In this document: piece by piece, positions 9,579 to 20,395 of the stretch | How positions within the stretch are numbered: the stretch's first letter is position 1 | Layout of the letters: each line of letters begins with the position of its first letter | Source: Prochlorococcus sp. AG-347-M18 | GTDB taxonomy: Bacteria > Cyanobacteriota > Cyanobacteriia > PCC-6307 > Cyanobiaceae | Length of the DNA: 64,000 nucleotides | Assembly: GCA_003281165.1 (NCBI GenBank) | Contig: QCCT01000001.1 | Coordinates: 1 to 64,000, forward strand | Direction: 5' to 3' | Made by a program: the position numbers and the translations under genes | Notes under the pieces: generated by a model | Database searches by the model: none | The model's input: the letters and a program-made list of their open reading frames with translations, nothing else | Told to the model about the DNA's origin: nothing

Positions 9579-11987
9579 GTGCCTCAAACCAACAATTTCC
9601 TTTTTAAGTCCCTAAACAATCAACAACTTCAAGCAGTAAAACATGTTTATGGACCATTATTAGTTGTAGCTGGTGCAGGTAGCGGAAAAACTAAGGCTCT
9701 TACTCACAGAATCGCAAACCTTATTGAGGGCAACTCTATAGATCCCTATAACATTCTCGCAGTCACTTTCACTAACAAAGCTGCCAAGGAAATGAAAGCA
9801 AGATTAGAGGTTCTTTTAGCCCAAGAATTAGCTTTTAATCAATTTGGTCAGCCTTGGACCACTCTCAAAGAAATTGATCAAAATCAATTAAGAACAAACG
9901 TTAACCAAGAAAGTCTTCAAAACCTTTGGATCGGTACTTTCCATTCTTTATTTTCAAGACTTCTGAGATACGATATTGAAAAATATACTGATCCAGAAGG
10001 CCTAAAATGGACAAGGCAATTTTCGATTTACGATGAAACAGATTCTCAAACATTAGTAAAAGAAATTATTAGTCAAGATATGAATCTTGACCCAAAAAGA
10101 TATGATCCCAAAAAGATTAAAAGATTAATAAGTAATGCTAAAAATCAATGCTTAACTTCCAATGATCTTTTAGAAAAAGCAGATAATAATTTTGATAAAA
10201 CAGTTGCAGAAGCCTACAAGAGATATAGAATTTCTCTCTCAAAAAATAATTCTTTAGACTTTGATGATCTTCTACTTTTGCCTGTTTTCTTATTGAGGCA
10301 AAATGATATAGTCAGAGATTACTGGCACAAAAGATTTAAACATATTTTAGTTGACGAATATCAAGATACAAATAGAACACAATATGAACTTATAAAATTA
10401 ATTACTGCTGGAAATACTGAACCAAAAAAATTCTTCAATTGGGAAGATCGATCAATTTTTGTAGTTGGGGATGCTGATCAAAGTATTTATAGTTTCAGGG
10501 CAGCTGACTTCAGAATTTTAATTGGTTTTCAAGAAGATTTTAAAACTTCAATGAAAGAGGATACAAAATCTTCTTTAATTAAATTAGAAGAAAATTATAG
10601 GTCATCTTCCAATATCCTTGATGCTGCAAACTCACTAATTGAAAACAACTCTGAAAGAATTGACAAAGTTTTAAAAGCTACTAAAGAAAAAGGGGAACTT
10701 TTAACGTTACTCAGCTGTGATGATGAAATTTCGGAGGCAGAAGCAATTACCAATAAAATAAAATCACTCAATAACTATAATCAAACCCCAATTTGGAAAA
10801 ATTTTGCAATTTTATATCGAACCAGAGCTCAGTCGAGAGTACTAGAAGAATCTCTTGTAAGGTGGCGCATTCCTTATACAATTTTTGGAGGATTGCGTTT
10901 TTATGATAGAAGAGAAATTAAAGATGCAATAGCATATTTGAAAGTTCTGGTTAATTCTTCAGATAACGTTAGTCTTTTACGAATCATAAATGTTCCTAGA
11001 AGAGGGATTGGTAAGACTACTATTCAAAAACTTAATGAACTATCTAATAGGTTAAATATCCCATTATGGGAGGTTCTTAATGATAAGCAAAGTCTTGAAG
11101 AAACAATAGGCCGATCATCAAAAGGAATTAATAAATTTACTGAAGTTATGAATGATTTACTGTGTTACCTAGAAAATTCAGGTCCCGCTCGACTACTACA
11201 ACTTATATTAGAAAAAAGTGGTTATTTAAGTGACTTGCTCTCTAGTGGGACTGAAGAATCTGAAGATAGAAGAAATAATTTACAAGAACTAATTAATGCA
11301 GCTACTCAATATGAAGAAGAAACAGAAAGTGGAGATGTAGAAGGATTTCTTTCTACAGCAGCTTTAACAACTGATAATGATACTAAGAAAAATAATCCTA
11401 ACTCTGTAACTCTCATGACTCTGCATAATAGTAAAGGTTTAGAATTTCAAAATGTTTTTATCACTGGGCTAGAACAAGGTCTATTCCCCAGCCATAGATC
11501 AATAGATACTCCCTCACTTCTTGAAGAGGAAAGAAGATTATGCTACGTAGGTATTACTAGAGCTAAAGAAAGAGTTTTCTTAAGTCATGCCAGAGAAAGA
11601 AGATTATGGGGTGGAATGCGAGAAGCAACAATTCCTTCAATATTTCTTTCGGAAATACCTGAAGATCTAATGGATGGCGAATTACCACAAACTGGTGGTG
11701 CTTCAATTAGAAGAGATTTGCATCTTGATCGTTTAACAAGAGTTGATCGAAACAATCCAAATGAATTTGTTAACAAACCAATAAATGCAGTAAGAAAATT
11801 ATATTCAGGTCCAAGTAAAGGGAAAAGCTGGATAGTTGGAGATAAGCTAATTCACTCAAAATTTGGGAAAGGTGAAATTATACATATTTTTGGGAGTGGG
11901 GAAAAAATATCTTTAGCCGTAAAATTTGGTGATAAAGGAAGTAAAATTCTAGATCCCAGATTAGCTCCAATTCGTTATGTAAGTTAA
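9579..11987 (+). CDS. pcrA: UvrD/PcrA-like DNA helicase
   Basis: GAGSGKTKALTHRIANLI Walker A; VDEYQDTNRTQYEL; VTLMTLHNSKGLEF; GTG start. Confidence 0.97.
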   Translation: MPQTNNFLFKSLNNQQLQAVKHVYGPLLVVAGAGSGKTKALTHRIANLIEGNSIDPYNILAVTFTNKAAKEMKARLEVLLAQELAFNQFGQPWTTLKEIDQNQLRTNVNQESLQNLWIGTFHSLFSRLLRYDIEKYTDPEGLKWTRQFSIYDETDSQTLVKEIISQDMNLDPKRYDPKKIKRLISNAKNQCLTSNDLLEKADNNFDKTVAEAYKRYRISLSKNNSLDFDDLLLLPVFLLRQNDIVRDYWHKRFKHILVDEYQDTNRTQYELIKLITAGNTEPKKFFNWEDRSIFVVGDADQSIYSFRAADFRILIGFQEDFKTSMKEDTKSSLIKLEENYRSSSNILDAANSLIENNSERIDKVLKATKEKGELLTLLSCDDEISEAEAITNKIKSLNNYNQTPIWKNFAILYRTRAQSRVLEESLVRWRIPYTIFGGLRFYDRREIKDAIAYLKVLVNSSDNVSLLRIINVPRRGIGKTTIQKLNELSNRLNIPLWEVLNDKQSLEETIGRSSKGINKFTEVMNDLLCYLENSGPARLLQLILEKSGYLSDLLSSGTEESEDRRNNLQELINAATQYEEETESGDVEGFLSTAALTTDNDTKKNNPNSVTLMTLHNSKGLEFQNVFITGLEQGLFPSHRSIDTPSLLEEERRLCYVGITRAKERVFLSHARERRLWGGMREATIPSIFLSEIPEDLMDGELPQTGGASIRRDLHLDRLTRVDRNNPNEFVNKPINAVRKLYSGPSKGKSWIVGDKLIHSKFGKGEIIHIFGSGEKISLAVKFGDKGSKILDPRLAPIRYVS

Positions 11988-11992
11988 AACTC

Positions 11993-13240
11993 ATGAACGA
12001 TATCTCGGATTACATCCAAGGGGAATTAATCAAAACTCCATTTAATCTATATAACCTTATTAGTAAATACATAGAATCTAATAACAATACTAAAGTAGCT
12101 TTTGTTGGCGGTTATTTAAGAGATTTATTAATTAGTAAATTCCACAAAAAATCGTTTTCTAAACCTGTAGATATTGATCTTGTTATTGAAGGATCCTCTA
12201 TTTCTCTTGCAAAATTTATAAAAAAAAATATTGTAAATGTAGATTTATGTTTAATCAAGGAATTTAATTTATACAACACTGTAGAAATAAATATTAATGA
12301 CTATAAAATTGATATTGCTTCTGCAAGAAAAGAAATTTATTCTGCTCCAGGCTTAAATCCCACAGTAAATAAAAGTACTATTGAGGAGGATCTCAAGAGA
12401 AGAGATTTCACTATAAATTCAATAGCCTTCGAGGTCTCGACAAGGAAAATCTATGATTTTTATGGAGGAATTTCTGATATAAAAAGTAAAAGATTGAACT
12501 TACTTCACAGTAATAGCATTTCAGATGATCCAAGTAGATTAATTAGATGTGCAAAATATGCTTCAAGGTTAGATTTCAATATTTCAAATAATTCCCTCAA
12601 ACAATCTCAAGAAACAGTTAGAAAATGGCCGTGGAAAAGTTTAGAAACTCATCAAAAAATGATTTACCCTCCTGCACTAGGCATACGAATAAGGATGGAA
12701 CTAGCTGAAATATGCAAACACGATAATTTGACTAATGTGATTTCGATAATTCATAAATGGGAAATTATCTCAATCTTAAATGAAAATATTAAAGTCGATA
12801 AAAGATTTTTAAGAGGACTAAATTGGATTAAGAAGTTAAAGGGAAATCATTTGCTTTACTTATTAAAAGATTCAGAAGATTTAGAAAAAGAATGTCAAAG
12901 ATTTTTGGTAAATAATAGTGAGATAAAAATATTAGAAGATTATATAAATATCAAAAAGATATTAAATACAAACCAAAAAAATTTCAATCATTTTTCTCCA
13001 TCAAGTTGGACAGAATTTATTGAGGACAGAAACCTTAATGACGAGACAGTCAAATTATTAATTTGTGATGGAGGACCGTACTGGCGTAACTTGTTTAAGT
13101 GGTTATTTATTTACAAATTCATAAAATCAAAAAAAGATGGAGAAACATTAAAAAAAGAAGGATGGGATCCAGGGAAGGAGATGGGAAAGGAAATCAAAAA
13201 ATTAAGATATTTGGAAATTGACAAATTAAATAGAAATTAA
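11993..13240 (+). CDS. CCA tRNA nucleotidyltransferase / poly(A) polymerase family
   Basis: VAFVGGYLRDLLI...DIDLVIEG; EEDLKRRDFTINSIAF. Confidence 0.93.
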   Translation: MNDISDYIQGELIKTPFNLYNLISKYIESNNNTKVAFVGGYLRDLLISKFHKKSFSKPVDIDLVIEGSSISLAKFIKKNIVNVDLCLIKEFNLYNTVEININDYKIDIASARKEIYSAPGLNPTVNKSTIEEDLKRRDFTINSIAFEVSTRKIYDFYGGISDIKSKRLNLLHSNSISDDPSRLIRCAKYASRLDFNISNNSLKQSQETVRKWPWKSLETHQKMIYPPALGIRIRMELAEICKHDNLTNVISIIHKWEIISILNENIKVDKRFLRGLNWIKKLKGNHLLYLLKDSEDLEKECQRFLVNNSEIKILEDYINIKKILNTNQKNFNHFSPSSWTEFIEDRNLNDETVKLLICDGGPYWRNLFKWLFIYKFIKSKKDGETLKKEGWDPGKEMGKEIKKLRYLEIDKLNRN

Positions 13241-15412
13241 TTACATTTTTACAACCTCTCCAACCTTGTACCATTTATCCTTTAGGACATTTTCATATTT
13301 ACGATTGCAACTAATCAACAAGGGTCCACATGTTTGAGGATCTAATAGTAATGATATTCTCTCGTTAAAAGTCTCTTGATCTAATGAATTTTCGTTTAAA
13401 AAATTAATTATTCTTTTTTGCTTATTTACTTTATAAATTTTGTCAAAAATTTCTTTATTAGATTCAAAGAAAGTACTTTTAACATCTTTTCTTATTAAAT
13501 CAAATACTCCAGGATAAGCTTTAAATGCAAATAAATCTAATAAAACTTTTAGTGGCTCAAGATTATTGCTTTGCCTATATAAATTAGATGATTCAACCAT
13601 TTCTTTAAGATGTCCAATAAATCCATATCCAGTTATATCAGTCGCAGCATTGACCAATGATTCTTTAAATTGATTTTGAAAAAGATAAATTTCATCAATC
13701 AAATATTGCTGACTCTTTACTAAATTATTAATTACTTCAGAAGAAATACCTAGCATATTAATATTTTGCATTTGACCGGCAAAGTAAATCCCAACGCCCA
13801 GAGGTCTAGACATCATGAGAATATCTCCAATTTTCATTCCAGATTTAAGCCATGGTTTTGCTCCATTTTTTAAAATACCCTGAACTGTTAAAGAAATATC
13901 TATTCCTAATGAATAAGGTTTATTTACTAAACTTCTTGCCTCGAAAGTATGGCCTCCAAGTAATTCACCTCCATGATCCTCAACTGTTGATTTAATACCT
14001 TTAAGTGATTGAGAAAAGAGGTAACTCTGAAATTCCCTTTCAACTTTTGGTAATGAAATTAAAGCCTGCGCGGATGAAAGTTTTGCTCCGCATGCCCACA
14101 AATCTGAACAAGCATGCAAAGTAGTAATTTTTGCATTAAGCCAAGGATCACTTACCAAAGCAGGAAATCCATCTACACTTTGCAAGATAATATCTTGACC
14201 ATTTTGATATATCTCAACTGAATCTTCAGGTGATGAGGCAAAAGAATTTAAATTTGAATTTCTTAATGATTTATTCAAAACAAACTGAGGAATTTTAGCT
14301 GCACATCCTCTGCAATCATTCAATGAAATATTTTTTTCACTTCTATTCATAATTAGCCTTTTTGATCTGAACTTTTTAATAAAGTTGAGATCAATTTTAT
14401 GCTTTAAAATCCAAAAAATAAAAGAAGGGCCGAAAACAAAATTGCGATAAATAGCAAAAGCCTTTGGATGATGGCTTGGAAATATATTTACTATTTGCAA
14501 TCCGATCTTTTGAGGAAACCACTTTTTTAATGATCTCCCTTCTATATCTTTTTTTAGATTTTGTACTAATGTATTTACAACTTTTACTGCAAAAACTCCC
14601 GAAGGTGGTCTTTTTGCTGAACCTACAACTCCGCAATCACCGACAGCAAAGATTCCAGAGAAACTTTTTATCTGTAAATTCTGATTTGTAATTATTCTGC
14701 CATAAGAATCTGAATCTAATAATCTTTTTTGCGCCCATGACGGAGATGTATTTCCAGTACATAAAAGAATCTTGCCATAATCAAAATTAAGTTTTTCAAC
14801 TAAATCAATATTGGAATTCCGTAAACTTTTTAGAATTGTATTATTTATTTTTCTTGAATCACATAATAGTTTTAACGGTCTATCTCCCCATCTTTTTCTC
14901 AAAGCATAAGATACTTCAATTGCAGCAAGGCCACTTCCAACAATTACAAATGGCAGTTCATTAACTGAATCAAAAATGTCCTCTTTTAGTATTGAGTCAT
15001 AAGCACTTAAAAAAGGTTTGATTGAAAAAGCATTTCGATTTTTAACTAGTGATTCAAATTCTTTTGGAATTTTTGTTTGACTTCCATAATTAAGCACCAA
15101 CTTCGAATAATTAACTGAAGGTCTTTCACTTAAAACAATTTTCTTTAAATTGAAATCAATATCCTTTACTTCTTCTTCTATAAAAGATACTTTTGCATTT
15201 TTTGCTAAAGATTTTATATCAATTAGACTCTCTTCTAAAGTGATTGATTTTGAAATCACCGATGGGAATAAAGCTGAATAAACCAAATAAGAATCTCTAG
15301 ATATAATTGAAACAGGAATTTCTGGCATTAATTTCGGAAACATGGACCATTTCTTCAATAAAGAAACATTTGAGTGTCCTCCTCCAATTAGTACCAGATG
15401 ATTAAAAGTCAT
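13241..15412 (-). CDS. selD: Fusion: FAD-dependent NADH dehydrogenase-like oxidoreductase + selenide, water dikinase (SelD)
   Basis: N-terminus LVLIGGGHSNVSLLKKW and GIFAVGDC; C-terminus CRGCAAKIP, ATDITGYGFIGHLKEM, LLDPQTCGPLL. Confidence 0.93.
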   Translation of the reverse strand: MTFNHLVLIGGGHSNVSLLKKWSMFPKLMPEIPVSIISRDSYLVYSALFPSVISKSITLEESLIDIKSLAKNAKVSFIEEEVKDIDFNLKKIVLSERPSVNYSKLVLNYGSQTKIPKEFESLVKNRNAFSIKPFLSAYDSILKEDIFDSVNELPFVIVGSGLAAIEVSYALRKRWGDRPLKLLCDSRKINNTILKSLRNSNIDLVEKLNFDYGKILLCTGNTSPSWAQKRLLDSDSYGRIITNQNLQIKSFSGIFAVGDCGVVGSAKRPPSGVFAVKVVNTLVQNLKKDIEGRSLKKWFPQKIGLQIVNIFPSHHPKAFAIYRNFVFGPSFIFWILKHKIDLNFIKKFRSKRLIMNRSEKNISLNDCRGCAAKIPQFVLNKSLRNSNLNSFASSPEDSVEIYQNGQDIILQSVDGFPALVSDPWLNAKITTLHACSDLWACGAKLSSAQALISLPKVEREFQSYLFSQSLKGIKSTVEDHGGELLGGHTFEARSLVNKPYSLGIDISLTVQGILKNGAKPWLKSGMKIGDILMMSRPLGVGIYFAGQMQNINMLGISSEVINNLVKSQQYLIDEIYLFQNQFKESLVNAATDITGYGFIGHLKEMVESSNLYRQSNNLEPLKVLLDLFAFKAYPGVFDLIRKDVKSTFFESNKEIFDKIYKVNKQKRIINFLNENSLDQETFNERISLLLDPQTCGPLLISCNRKYENVLKDKWYKVGEVVKM

Positions 15413-15422
15413 TTACATCACT

Positions 15423-16316
15423 ATGAATAAAGAACATTTATTACCAATTGAAAAATCAAGATTAGGAGTAATTGGTGGAAGTGGATTTTATTCAATGGAT
15501 CAAATAGAGCACTTAAGAGATCTAGAAATCAATACTCCCTATGGTAAACCTTCTGATTCTATAAAAGTATATAATCTTGGAAACCTAGAGATAGCATTTA
15601 TTCCTAGACATGGCAGAAAACATAGTTTAAATCCTTCTGAAATCCCTTATAAAGCTAATATTTGGGCTCTAAGATCAATAGGAGTAAGATGGATTATTGC
15701 TCCATCAGCAGTTGGTTCATTACAAGAACAGATAAGGCCTCTTGATATAGTGGTTCCAGATCAATTTATAGACCGGACAAAAAATAGACCTGCAACCTTC
15801 TTTAACGAGGGAGCTGTTGCTCACGTAACTATGGGAGATCCCTTCTGCACAAACTTATCACGTATATTAAGTGAAATCGGAGAAAAAAATATTCCTGGCG
15901 GTAGACAATTGCATAGAGGGGGCACCTATCTAGCAATGGAAGGTCCTGCTTTCTCAACTAGAGCAGAATCTAATTTATATAGGAGTTGGGGATGTTCAAT
16001 AATTGGAATGACGAACCACACAGAAGCAAGATTAGCTAAAGAAGCTGAAATAGCTTACTCCTCCTTATCTATGGTTACTGATTATGATTGCTGGCATCAA
16101 ACTCATCAAGAAGTTTCTGTAGAGATGGTTTTGGAGAATCTTAGATCAAATACTGAAGTGGCTAATAAAATAATATTTGAAGTGGCTAAATTAATTGAAA
16201 AAGAAAGACCAAAAAGTAAGTCTCATTTTTCATTAAAAGATGGATTGATAACCCAAAAAGAAAATATCCCTAGCTCCACAAAAAAGAAGCTAAGGATATT
16301 TACTGATTCTTATTAG
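15423..16316 (+). CDS. mtnP: S-methyl-5'-thioadenosine phosphorylase family
   Basis: LGVIGGSGFYSMDQIEHL; IPRHGRKHSLNPSEIPYKANIWALRSIGV; MTNHTEARLAKEAEIAYSSLSMVTDYDCWH. Confidence 0.95.
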   Translation: MNKEHLLPIEKSRLGVIGGSGFYSMDQIEHLRDLEINTPYGKPSDSIKVYNLGNLEIAFIPRHGRKHSLNPSEIPYKANIWALRSIGVRWIIAPSAVGSLQEQIRPLDIVVPDQFIDRTKNRPATFFNEGAVAHVTMGDPFCTNLSRILSEIGEKNIPGGRQLHRGGTYLAMEGPAFSTRAESNLYRSWGCSIIGMTNHTEARLAKEAEIAYSSLSMVTDYDCWHQTHQEVSVEMVLENLRSNTEVANKIIFEVAKLIEKERPKSKSHFSLKDGLITQKENIPSSTKKKLRIFTDSY

Positions 16317-16359
16317 GCTTATTTGATAGAAGTGATTATCAGGCCAAGGTAAGTATTTA

Positions 16360-16557
16360 TTAGCCTCCGGCTCCAACGCCTTGGTATGAACCATAGAAGA
16401 ATATACCTAAAACGAAGATAACTGCAATTCCACCTGCTGTAGCAACAAGCCAAAGTGGAAGAGTTCCTTCAGTCCATCTTCTTTCCCATGCAACTGCTGG
16501 TCTACCGTCGGGAAGTCTATCTGGAATTCTTCCATCAGGTCCTTTTAATTTACTCAT
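16360..16557 (-). CDS. psbJ: Photosystem II protein PsbJ
   Basis: [65 protein letters not shown]. Confidence 0.98.
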   Translation of the reverse strand: MSKLKGPDGRIPDRLPDGRPAVAWERRWTEGTLPLWLVATAGGIAVIFVLGIFFYGSYQGVGAGG

Positions 16558-16566
16558 AGTTTTAAT

Positions 16567-16686
16567 TTAATTGAAAAAGTAACTGGAAAATAAAATTCCC
16601 AATACAAAGACTGATAGTAAGCCTAAATAAAGGCTTGTACGATTAAGTTCAACTGGAACTTTGTTAGGATTTTCGTTTACTTGCAT
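16567..16686 (-). CDS. psbL: Photosystem II protein PsbL
   Basis: [39 protein letters not shown]; the track ORF is over-extended at its 5' end. Confidence 0.98.
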
Positions 16687-16697
16687 GATAGTTAAAT

Positions 16698-16844
16698 TTA
16701 TCGGGCTACGAATTGCATAGCAGCAATAGAACCTAAGAAGAATACTGATGGGATAGCTAGAGCGTGAACTGCTAGCCAACGAACAGTAAATATAGGATAA
16801 ACGCGGACTTCCGCAGCCTGCATTGGAGCTTGAGAATTAGTCAT
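16698..16844 (-). CDS. psbF: Cytochrome b559 beta subunit PsbF
   Basis: Missed by the track: [48 protein letters not shown]. Confidence 0.98.
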
Positions 16845-16846
16845 TG

Positions 16847-17095
16847 TTATTTTGTTCTTAAATCTAGTTGAGATTTAGCTTCATATCTTTGTGTTACAAC
16901 AGGTGCTTTAGATTCAGATGATTGGAAATAACTATCTGGACGAGGAGTTCCGAAAGCATCGTAGGCTAAGCCTGTGTATACGAATAAGAAGCCTGCTATA
17001 AAAATAGCTGGTAATGTTACTGCATGAATAATCCAGTACCTAATACTGGTGATTATTTCAAAGAATGGGCGTTCACCCGTTGAACCTGCGGCCAT
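16847..17095 (-). CDS. psbE: Cytochrome b559 alpha subunit PsbE
   Basis: [57 protein letters not shown]. Confidence 0.98.
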
Positions 17096-17232
17096 AATCA
17101 CAAATGTTTACCCTATGATCTTACAGTGTAAAATCATAAGTTCGCGAAGAAATTAACAGGTTGGTTACAGACAGTTGCTAAATCTTTAAAAAATTAATTT
17201 TTTTTTTACTATTGACTCCAAGTCTTTCAAAG

Positions 17233-18249
17233 TTAGCTATTCCATTTAAGAATATAGCCACGCTCGCCAAGTACAAATCCTTTTTGATTGTCTAAAGCCT
17301 CCTTATCAAGAAAAACTATTTTAATGTAGTTTGTTGGCAATTCAGAAGCTACAGGATCTTTATTCCAAGTTTTACCTTGATCTTTACTTACTATTAAAGT
17401 TCCATTACCACCGCCAGCCCATATATCACCATTTGGATCCCACCCCATGTCTAGATAATTGTATCCATTAAGAATTGGGATGATAGGCTTTGACCAATTT
17501 TCTAGGTCATTAGTATCTTCATTAAATCTAATTTCTGCTCCTCTAGAAAGCATCCATAAACTTCCTTCTGGATTGAAACCAATACTTTGAACTCTTTTGC
17601 TGCTTGCTCTTTGATGAGCTATCCATGCATCACTATCCTTTTCTAAAGTAGAAAAGAAATTACCTAGACTACTAACACTGACATAATCTCCTTTATTAGT
17701 TCTTCTTAAATCTCTTACACCTCCAGAACCGGATGCATCTACAACTTTTGCATTCCATGATTCACCACTATCTGATGTTTCATAAATAGCACCTGCAGTG
17801 GTAGCCAATTCTGCAACACCCGCATTGACAGTTGTTATTAGAAATGGTTGACCTGGTAATTTGTTACCTAGGGATAAACGCGTCCAATTCTTTCCTGCAT
17901 CAAGTGTGTGCATAACTAATGAAGGCTGACCTATTAACCATCCCTCTTCACCTTTAAAATCAATATCTAGGAGACGAAAGTTCTCTTCACTTGGTAGATC
18001 TAAATTTCTTTTTTCCCAAGTTTCTCCTCCATCATTAGATTCCATAATAAGTCTATTAGAACCTACTAAAAATCCATTTTTATCATCTATAAAATCAACA
18101 TCTAAAGCATTAGCCTGGTCCTCAAACTGAATTGTTTTCCAAGGGCTGCTATCACTCATCTTTACTCCTGTTGATGAACAACTGCTCAATACAAAACAAA
18201 TAAGAACTGATAAAAGAAGATTGGGAATACTAGTAATAATTTTTTTCAT
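17233..18249 (-). CDS. ycf48: Photosystem II assembly/stability factor Ycf48 (HCF136)
   Basis: Lipoprotein signal (FVLSSCSS); repeated beta-propeller motifs [33 protein letters not shown]. Confidence 0.96.
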   Translation of the reverse strand: MKKIITSIPNLLLSVLICFVLSSCSSTGVKMSDSSPWKTIQFEDQANALDVDFIDDKNGFLVGSNRLIMESNDGGETWEKRNLDLPSEENFRLLDIDFKGEEGWLIGQPSLVMHTLDAGKNWTRLSLGNKLPGQPFLITTVNAGVAELATTAGAIYETSDSGESWNAKVVDASGSGGVRDLRRTNKGDYVSVSSLGNFFSTLEKDSDAWIAHQRASSKRVQSIGFNPEGSLWMLSRGAEIRFNEDTNDLENWSKPIIPILNGYNYLDMGWDPNGDIWAGGGNGTLIVSKDQGKTWNKDPVASELPTNYIKIVFLDKEALDNQKGFVLGERGYILKWNS

Positions 18250-18258
18250 TTGTATATA

Positions 18259-18687
18259 TTAATGCAAAGAGTACAAAGAAAGGAACATAGCAGCAGCAAA
18301 AGCCAGACCTCCAAAAATCAATATGTTTTTTTGTCCAGGGGGTAAACTATTAAAACCAAAGCCATAAACTAAATTTTCTTCAAAACCACTGGGTTTAGAT
18401 TTAGGACCTATATCCTTATAAAAATTTTTACCAGCTCTACAAACAGGGCATGCGAAGGTATTCCCATCCAACTCTGAAAATGGAGTATTTTTAGGTATAT
18501 TTAATTTTTTATTTCCTTCAGACGGATCATAAATGTATCCACAACTTCTACATTCGAATCTATTTTGTTCTAAATTAAGGGTGGGTTGTTCAACTTTTAC
18601 TCCTGAGGAATTTTCAGAAGGTTTTTCTTTCTCAAAGTCTTCAACTATTTTGTTTTCCTCAGAGGCTGGTTGAATGTTTTCACTCAC
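18259..18687 (-). CDS. rubA: Rubredoxin with C-terminal membrane anchor
   Basis: FECRSCGYIYDPSEGNKK...FACPVCRAGK plus C-terminal hydrophobic segment; upstream of ycf48-psbEFLJ. Confidence 0.95.
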   Translation of the reverse strand: MSENIQPASEENKIVEDFEKEKPSENSSGVKVEQPTLNLEQNRFECRSCGYIYDPSEGNKKLNIPKNTPFSELDGNTFACPVCRAGKNFYKDIGPKSKPSGFEENLVYGFGFNSLPPGQKNILIFGGLAFAAAMFLSLYSLH

Positions 18688-18763
18688 GGTTTATTATTGT
18701 TCTTTAAGAACTTTAAAAGATTTTGCTTAATTAAGCGACTTTTATCCAAAATTAATTTTTAAG

Positions 18764-19126
18764 ATGTTTTTATTAACTGGCTATGAATATTTTTTAGGTT
18801 TCCTTCTAATTGCCGCAGCTGTACCAATATTAGCTCTAGTTACTAATCTCATCGTTGCCCCAAAAGGCAGAACAGGGGAAAGAAAACTTACATATGAATC
18901 TGGAATGGAGCCTATAGGAGGAGCATGGATTCAATTTAATATTCGTTATTACATGTTTGCCTTGGTTTTCGTTATATTTGATGTTGAGACTGTTTTCCTT
19001 TATCCTTGGGCGGTTGCCTTCAATAGGTTAGGCTTATTAGCTTTTATTGAGGCTTTAATTTTCATTGCAATACTCGTTATCGCTTTGGCATACGCATGGA
19101 GAAAAGGTGCTTTAGAATGGAGTTAA
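18764..19126 (+). CDS. ndhC: NAD(P)H-quinone oxidoreductase subunit 3
   Basis: [45 protein letters not shown]. Confidence 0.98.
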   Translation: MFLLTGYEYFLGFLLIAAAVPILALVTNLIVAPKGRTGERKLTYESGMEPIGGAWIQFNIRYYMFALVFVIFDVETVFLYPWAVAFNRLGLLAFIEALIFIAILVIALAYAWRKGALEWS

Positions 19127-19130
19127 AAAA

Positions 19131-19865
19131 TTGAATCCACAATTATCCCCAAAAGCAATAAGAGAAATCCGAGAAGGAACTTGCAATCCTCTTGGGGCCC
19201 CCCAAGTTACTACAGACTTAAGTGAAAATATTATATTGACAAGTTTAGACGATCTTCATAATTGGGCTAGATTAAGCAGTCTTTGGCCTCTTTTGTATGG
19301 AACCGCTTGTTGTTTTATAGAATTTGCTGCCTTAATAGGATCTAGATTTGATTTTGATAGATTTGGATTAGTACCTAGAAGCTCGCCAAGACAAGCAGAT
19401 TTGTTAATAGTTGCAGGAACAGTAACGATGAAGATGGCTCCAGCCCTAGTCAGACTTTATGAACAAATGCCTGAACCAAAATATGTGATTGCCATGGGTG
19501 CTTGCACAATCACAGGGGGAATGTTCAGTGCAGATTCTACAACTGCTGTAAGAGGAGTTGATAAATTGATACCAGTTGATTTATACCTTCCAGGATGTCC
19601 ACCAAGACCAGAAGCAATTTTTGATGCTGTTATTAAATTAAGAAAAAAAGTTGGTAATGAATCAATTTTAGAGCGCACAAAAACAGAGCAAACTCACAGA
19701 TACATAACATCTAATCATGAAATGAATCTTGTTTTCTCAGAAAATACAGGTGAATATCTAAACAAAACTTCGACAAACGCCATACCTTCCTCCAAAAAAG
19801 AAAAAATAACTGAACTACCTGAAAATACCGAAAAAACTGAAATTATTAATCCTTTAGAAAATTAA
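19131..19865 (+). CDS. ndhK: NAD(P)H-quinone oxidoreductase subunit K
   Basis: [16 protein letters not shown]...[19 protein letters not shown] start. Confidence 0.98.
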   Translation: MNPQLSPKAIREIREGTCNPLGAPQVTTDLSENIILTSLDDLHNWARLSSLWPLLYGTACCFIEFAALIGSRFDFDRFGLVPRSSPRQADLLIVAGTVTMKMAPALVRLYEQMPEPKYVIAMGACTITGGMFSADSTTAVRGVDKLIPVDLYLPGCPPRPEAIFDAVIKLRKKVGNESILERTKTEQTHRYITSNHEMNLVFSENTGEYLNKTSTNAIPSSKKEKITELPENTEKTEIINPLEN

Positions 19866-20395
19866 TGGAAAAAGACGATTTAGCTAAATCCTCAGATACT
19901 TCTATAGAAAAAGAAGGCTTTATAAGCCAATCTTTGTCTACAGATGGAATTCCGAATCAATCTTTACCTGATGATCACATAGGAATTGAAAACATTTCTG
20001 TGGAACCTAACAAATTATATGAAGCAGTATCTGCCTTAAGAAATTACGGTTTCAACTATCTCCAATGTCAAGGAGGATATGATGAGGGACCAGGCAAAAA
20101 TCTTGTAAGTTTCTACCATTTTATAACTGTTGATGATTTACAAAAAATCGAAACAATTAAAGAAGTCAGATTAAAAGTTTTCTTAAAAAGAGATTCTGAT
20201 TTGTCGATTCCTAGTTTGTATAAAATTTTTAAAGGAAGTGATTGGCAAGAAAGAGAAACATATGACATGTTTGGAATAAATTTTATTGATCATCCAAATC
20301 CCAAAAGACTATTGATGCCTGAAGACTGGAGGGGTTGGCCATTGAGAAAAGACTATATTCAACCTGACTTCTATGAACTTCAAGATGCTTATTAA
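19865..20395 (+). CDS. ndhJ: NAD(P)H-quinone oxidoreductase subunit J
   Basis: [38 protein letters not shown]. Confidence 0.98.
   Translation: MEKDDLAKSSDTSIEKEGFISQSLSTDGIPNQSLPDDHIGIENISVEPNKLYEAVSALRNYGFNYLQCQGGYDEGPGKNLVSFYHFITVDDLQKIETIKEVRLKVFLKRDSDLSIPSLYKIFKGSDWQERETYDMFGINFIDHPNPKRLLMPEDWRGWPLRKDYIQPDFYELQDAY

Noticed and set aside
14280-14330. Selenocysteine codon in selD
   Set aside because: The catalytic position is encoded as Cys (CRGCAAK) with no in-frame TGA.
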